Positions 5,552-6,164 of a stretch of DNA of 6,164 nt are shown here, piece by piece. This DNA comes from JBMYQA01 sp049600855 (GTDB lineage: Bacteria; Bacteroidota; Bacteroidia; Cytophagales; Flammeovirgaceae), in contig JBMYQA010000336.1 in NCBI GenBank assembly GCA_049600855.1, positions 1 through 6,164 on the forward strand, given 5' to 3'. Numbering within the stretch: position 1 is the first letter of the stretch; every line of letters begins with the position of its first letter. The notes under the pieces are model-generated. The model searched no databases. It was not told where the DNA came from and worked only from the letters and a program-made list of their open reading frames with translations. Position numbers and translations under genes: made by a program.

Positions 5552-6164
5552 TTACTTAATCACTACTTCTAAATAGAATTTATCCGCATCTTGCTTGTCG
5601 ATGATATCAATTTCATGTGTATCTGAGCCTTTTACTTTCCACACTTCTTTACGCCCTTCAATCTCGGTAGGCGCGCCATGCTTGTGGGTAAAGTACTGAA
5701 TAAACTCTTCCTCCATTGCCTCAAAAGCTTCATTATTTTCTACATGTACCAAAATATTAATCGAGTTTAACTGGCCATCAACAAACAAGTATTTAATAAC
5801 CGCATCTTCCATTTCAGCCATCTGAAGGTTATAGGTCAACTCTTCGGCAGTTTCATTTGCCAACTCAGCCATAGGCATATCCGTCTTACTTCCCTCAAAT
5901 TCAACCTCTCGCTTTGTTTCTTCAGCAGCTTTCACCTCTTCTACGGAAGCGTACATATCTACTCCGCGAATTACTCCATCAAAACTCGCTGCCAAAGCTT
6001 GAAAATCTTTGTCAAATGTATGAAAACCACGAGCTTCTCTAGCCTTAGCTTCAGCATCTTTCTCAGGCTTTTTTTCTTCCATTGTGTCGCCATTTTTGGC
6101 TTCTTCGCCCGATTGATTACCGCCACAGGCAAATACAACAACTGCTAAAAGGACAACTAGTACA
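5552..6164 (-). CDS. Partial lipoprotein of unknown family (5' end outside the window)
   Basis: The frame stays open from the stop (TAA, 5552-5554) to the right edge, so the gene starts beyond 6164; 203 residues are visible. An internal ATG at 6082 is not the likely start, because the 27 codons before it read as the end of a lipoprotein signal: a hydrophobic run, VFAC with the lipid-carrying Cys encoded at 6125-6127, then GGNQSGEE. A Lys/Glu/Ala-rich, charged linker of about 35 residues follows. The globular part begins near FHTFDKDF and contains GVDMYASVEEVKAAE, then ELTYNLQMAEMEDAVIKYLF with VDGQLNSINILVHV, which looks like paired beta strands, a helix (EAFEAMEEEFIQYF), and further strands (KEVWKVKG, KFYLEVVIK). 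I do not recognise the family; the alternating strand pattern is typical of small envelope lipoproteins. It is likely membrane-anchored in the envelope. It ends in a strong terminator and so is separate from the ABC gene. Confidence 0.8.
   Translation of the reverse strand, partial: VLVVLLAVVVFACGGNQSGEEAKNGDTMEEKKPEKDAEAKAREARGFHTFDKDFQALAASFDGVIRGVDMYASVEEVKAAEETKREVEFEGSKTDMPMAELANETAEELTYNLQMAEMEDAVIKYLFVDGQLNSINILVHVENNEAFEAMEEEFIQYFTHKHGAPTEIEGRKEVWKVKGSDTHEIDIIDKQDADKFYLEVVIK

Noticed and set aside
436..6164. A single functional operon or new multi-gene system
   Set aside because: Gene orientations alternate, a strong terminator separates the two neighbouring minus-strand genes, and the four products share only a general envelope location.

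Overview
The window looks like a stretch of Bacteroidota chromosome, probably from the Cytophagales/Flammeovirgaceae side, although the exact genus cannot be read from it. Three things point there: a GHL10-family lipid-free exported 'glycosyl hydrolase' with a C-terminal fibronectin-like domain; starts without recognisable Shine-Dalgarno sites; and a perfect TAnnTTTG promoter element in front of the ABC transporter gene. Base composition is moderately AT-rich and even across the genes, and I see no transposase, integrase, phage gene, tRNA, rRNA or CRISPR array.

Layout from left to right. Positions 1-435 hold no convincing gene. They contain a 17-bp direct repeat (1-17 and 100-116) and a cluster of short palindromes with 3-base centres, some sharing the core AGTCrCAGACT. 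This looks like dispersed extragenic repeat DNA. Positions 436-1929 (minus strand, possibly from 1974) encode an exported GHL10 (DUF187) protein related to E. coli DigH/YddW. It is divergent from 2012-3541 (plus), a multi-spanning GT-C type glycosyltransferase of the GT39/PMT_2 kind. That gene converges on 3567-5405 (minus), a complete half-size ABC exporter (membrane domain fused to ATPase domain). A 9-bp-stem hairpin sits between the two convergent genes and includes bases of both stop codons. Upstream of the exporter, a TAnnTTTG promoter lies directly against a strong rho-independent terminator (5450-5485). That terminator closes the last gene, a lipoprotein of unknown family on the minus strand (stop at 5552), whose 5' end runs off the right edge of the window.

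How they work together: all four proteins are predicted to act in or at the cell envelope (a periplasmic glycan-active enzyme, a membrane glycosyltransferase, a lipid/drug-type exporter, an envelope lipoprotein). The orientations (minus, plus, minus, minus with a terminator between the last two) mean they are four separate transcription units, not an operon, so joint function is not supported. I found no clear novel multi-gene system. The parts most worth a second look are the non-coding repeat region on the left and the terminator-promoter junction at 5427-5485.
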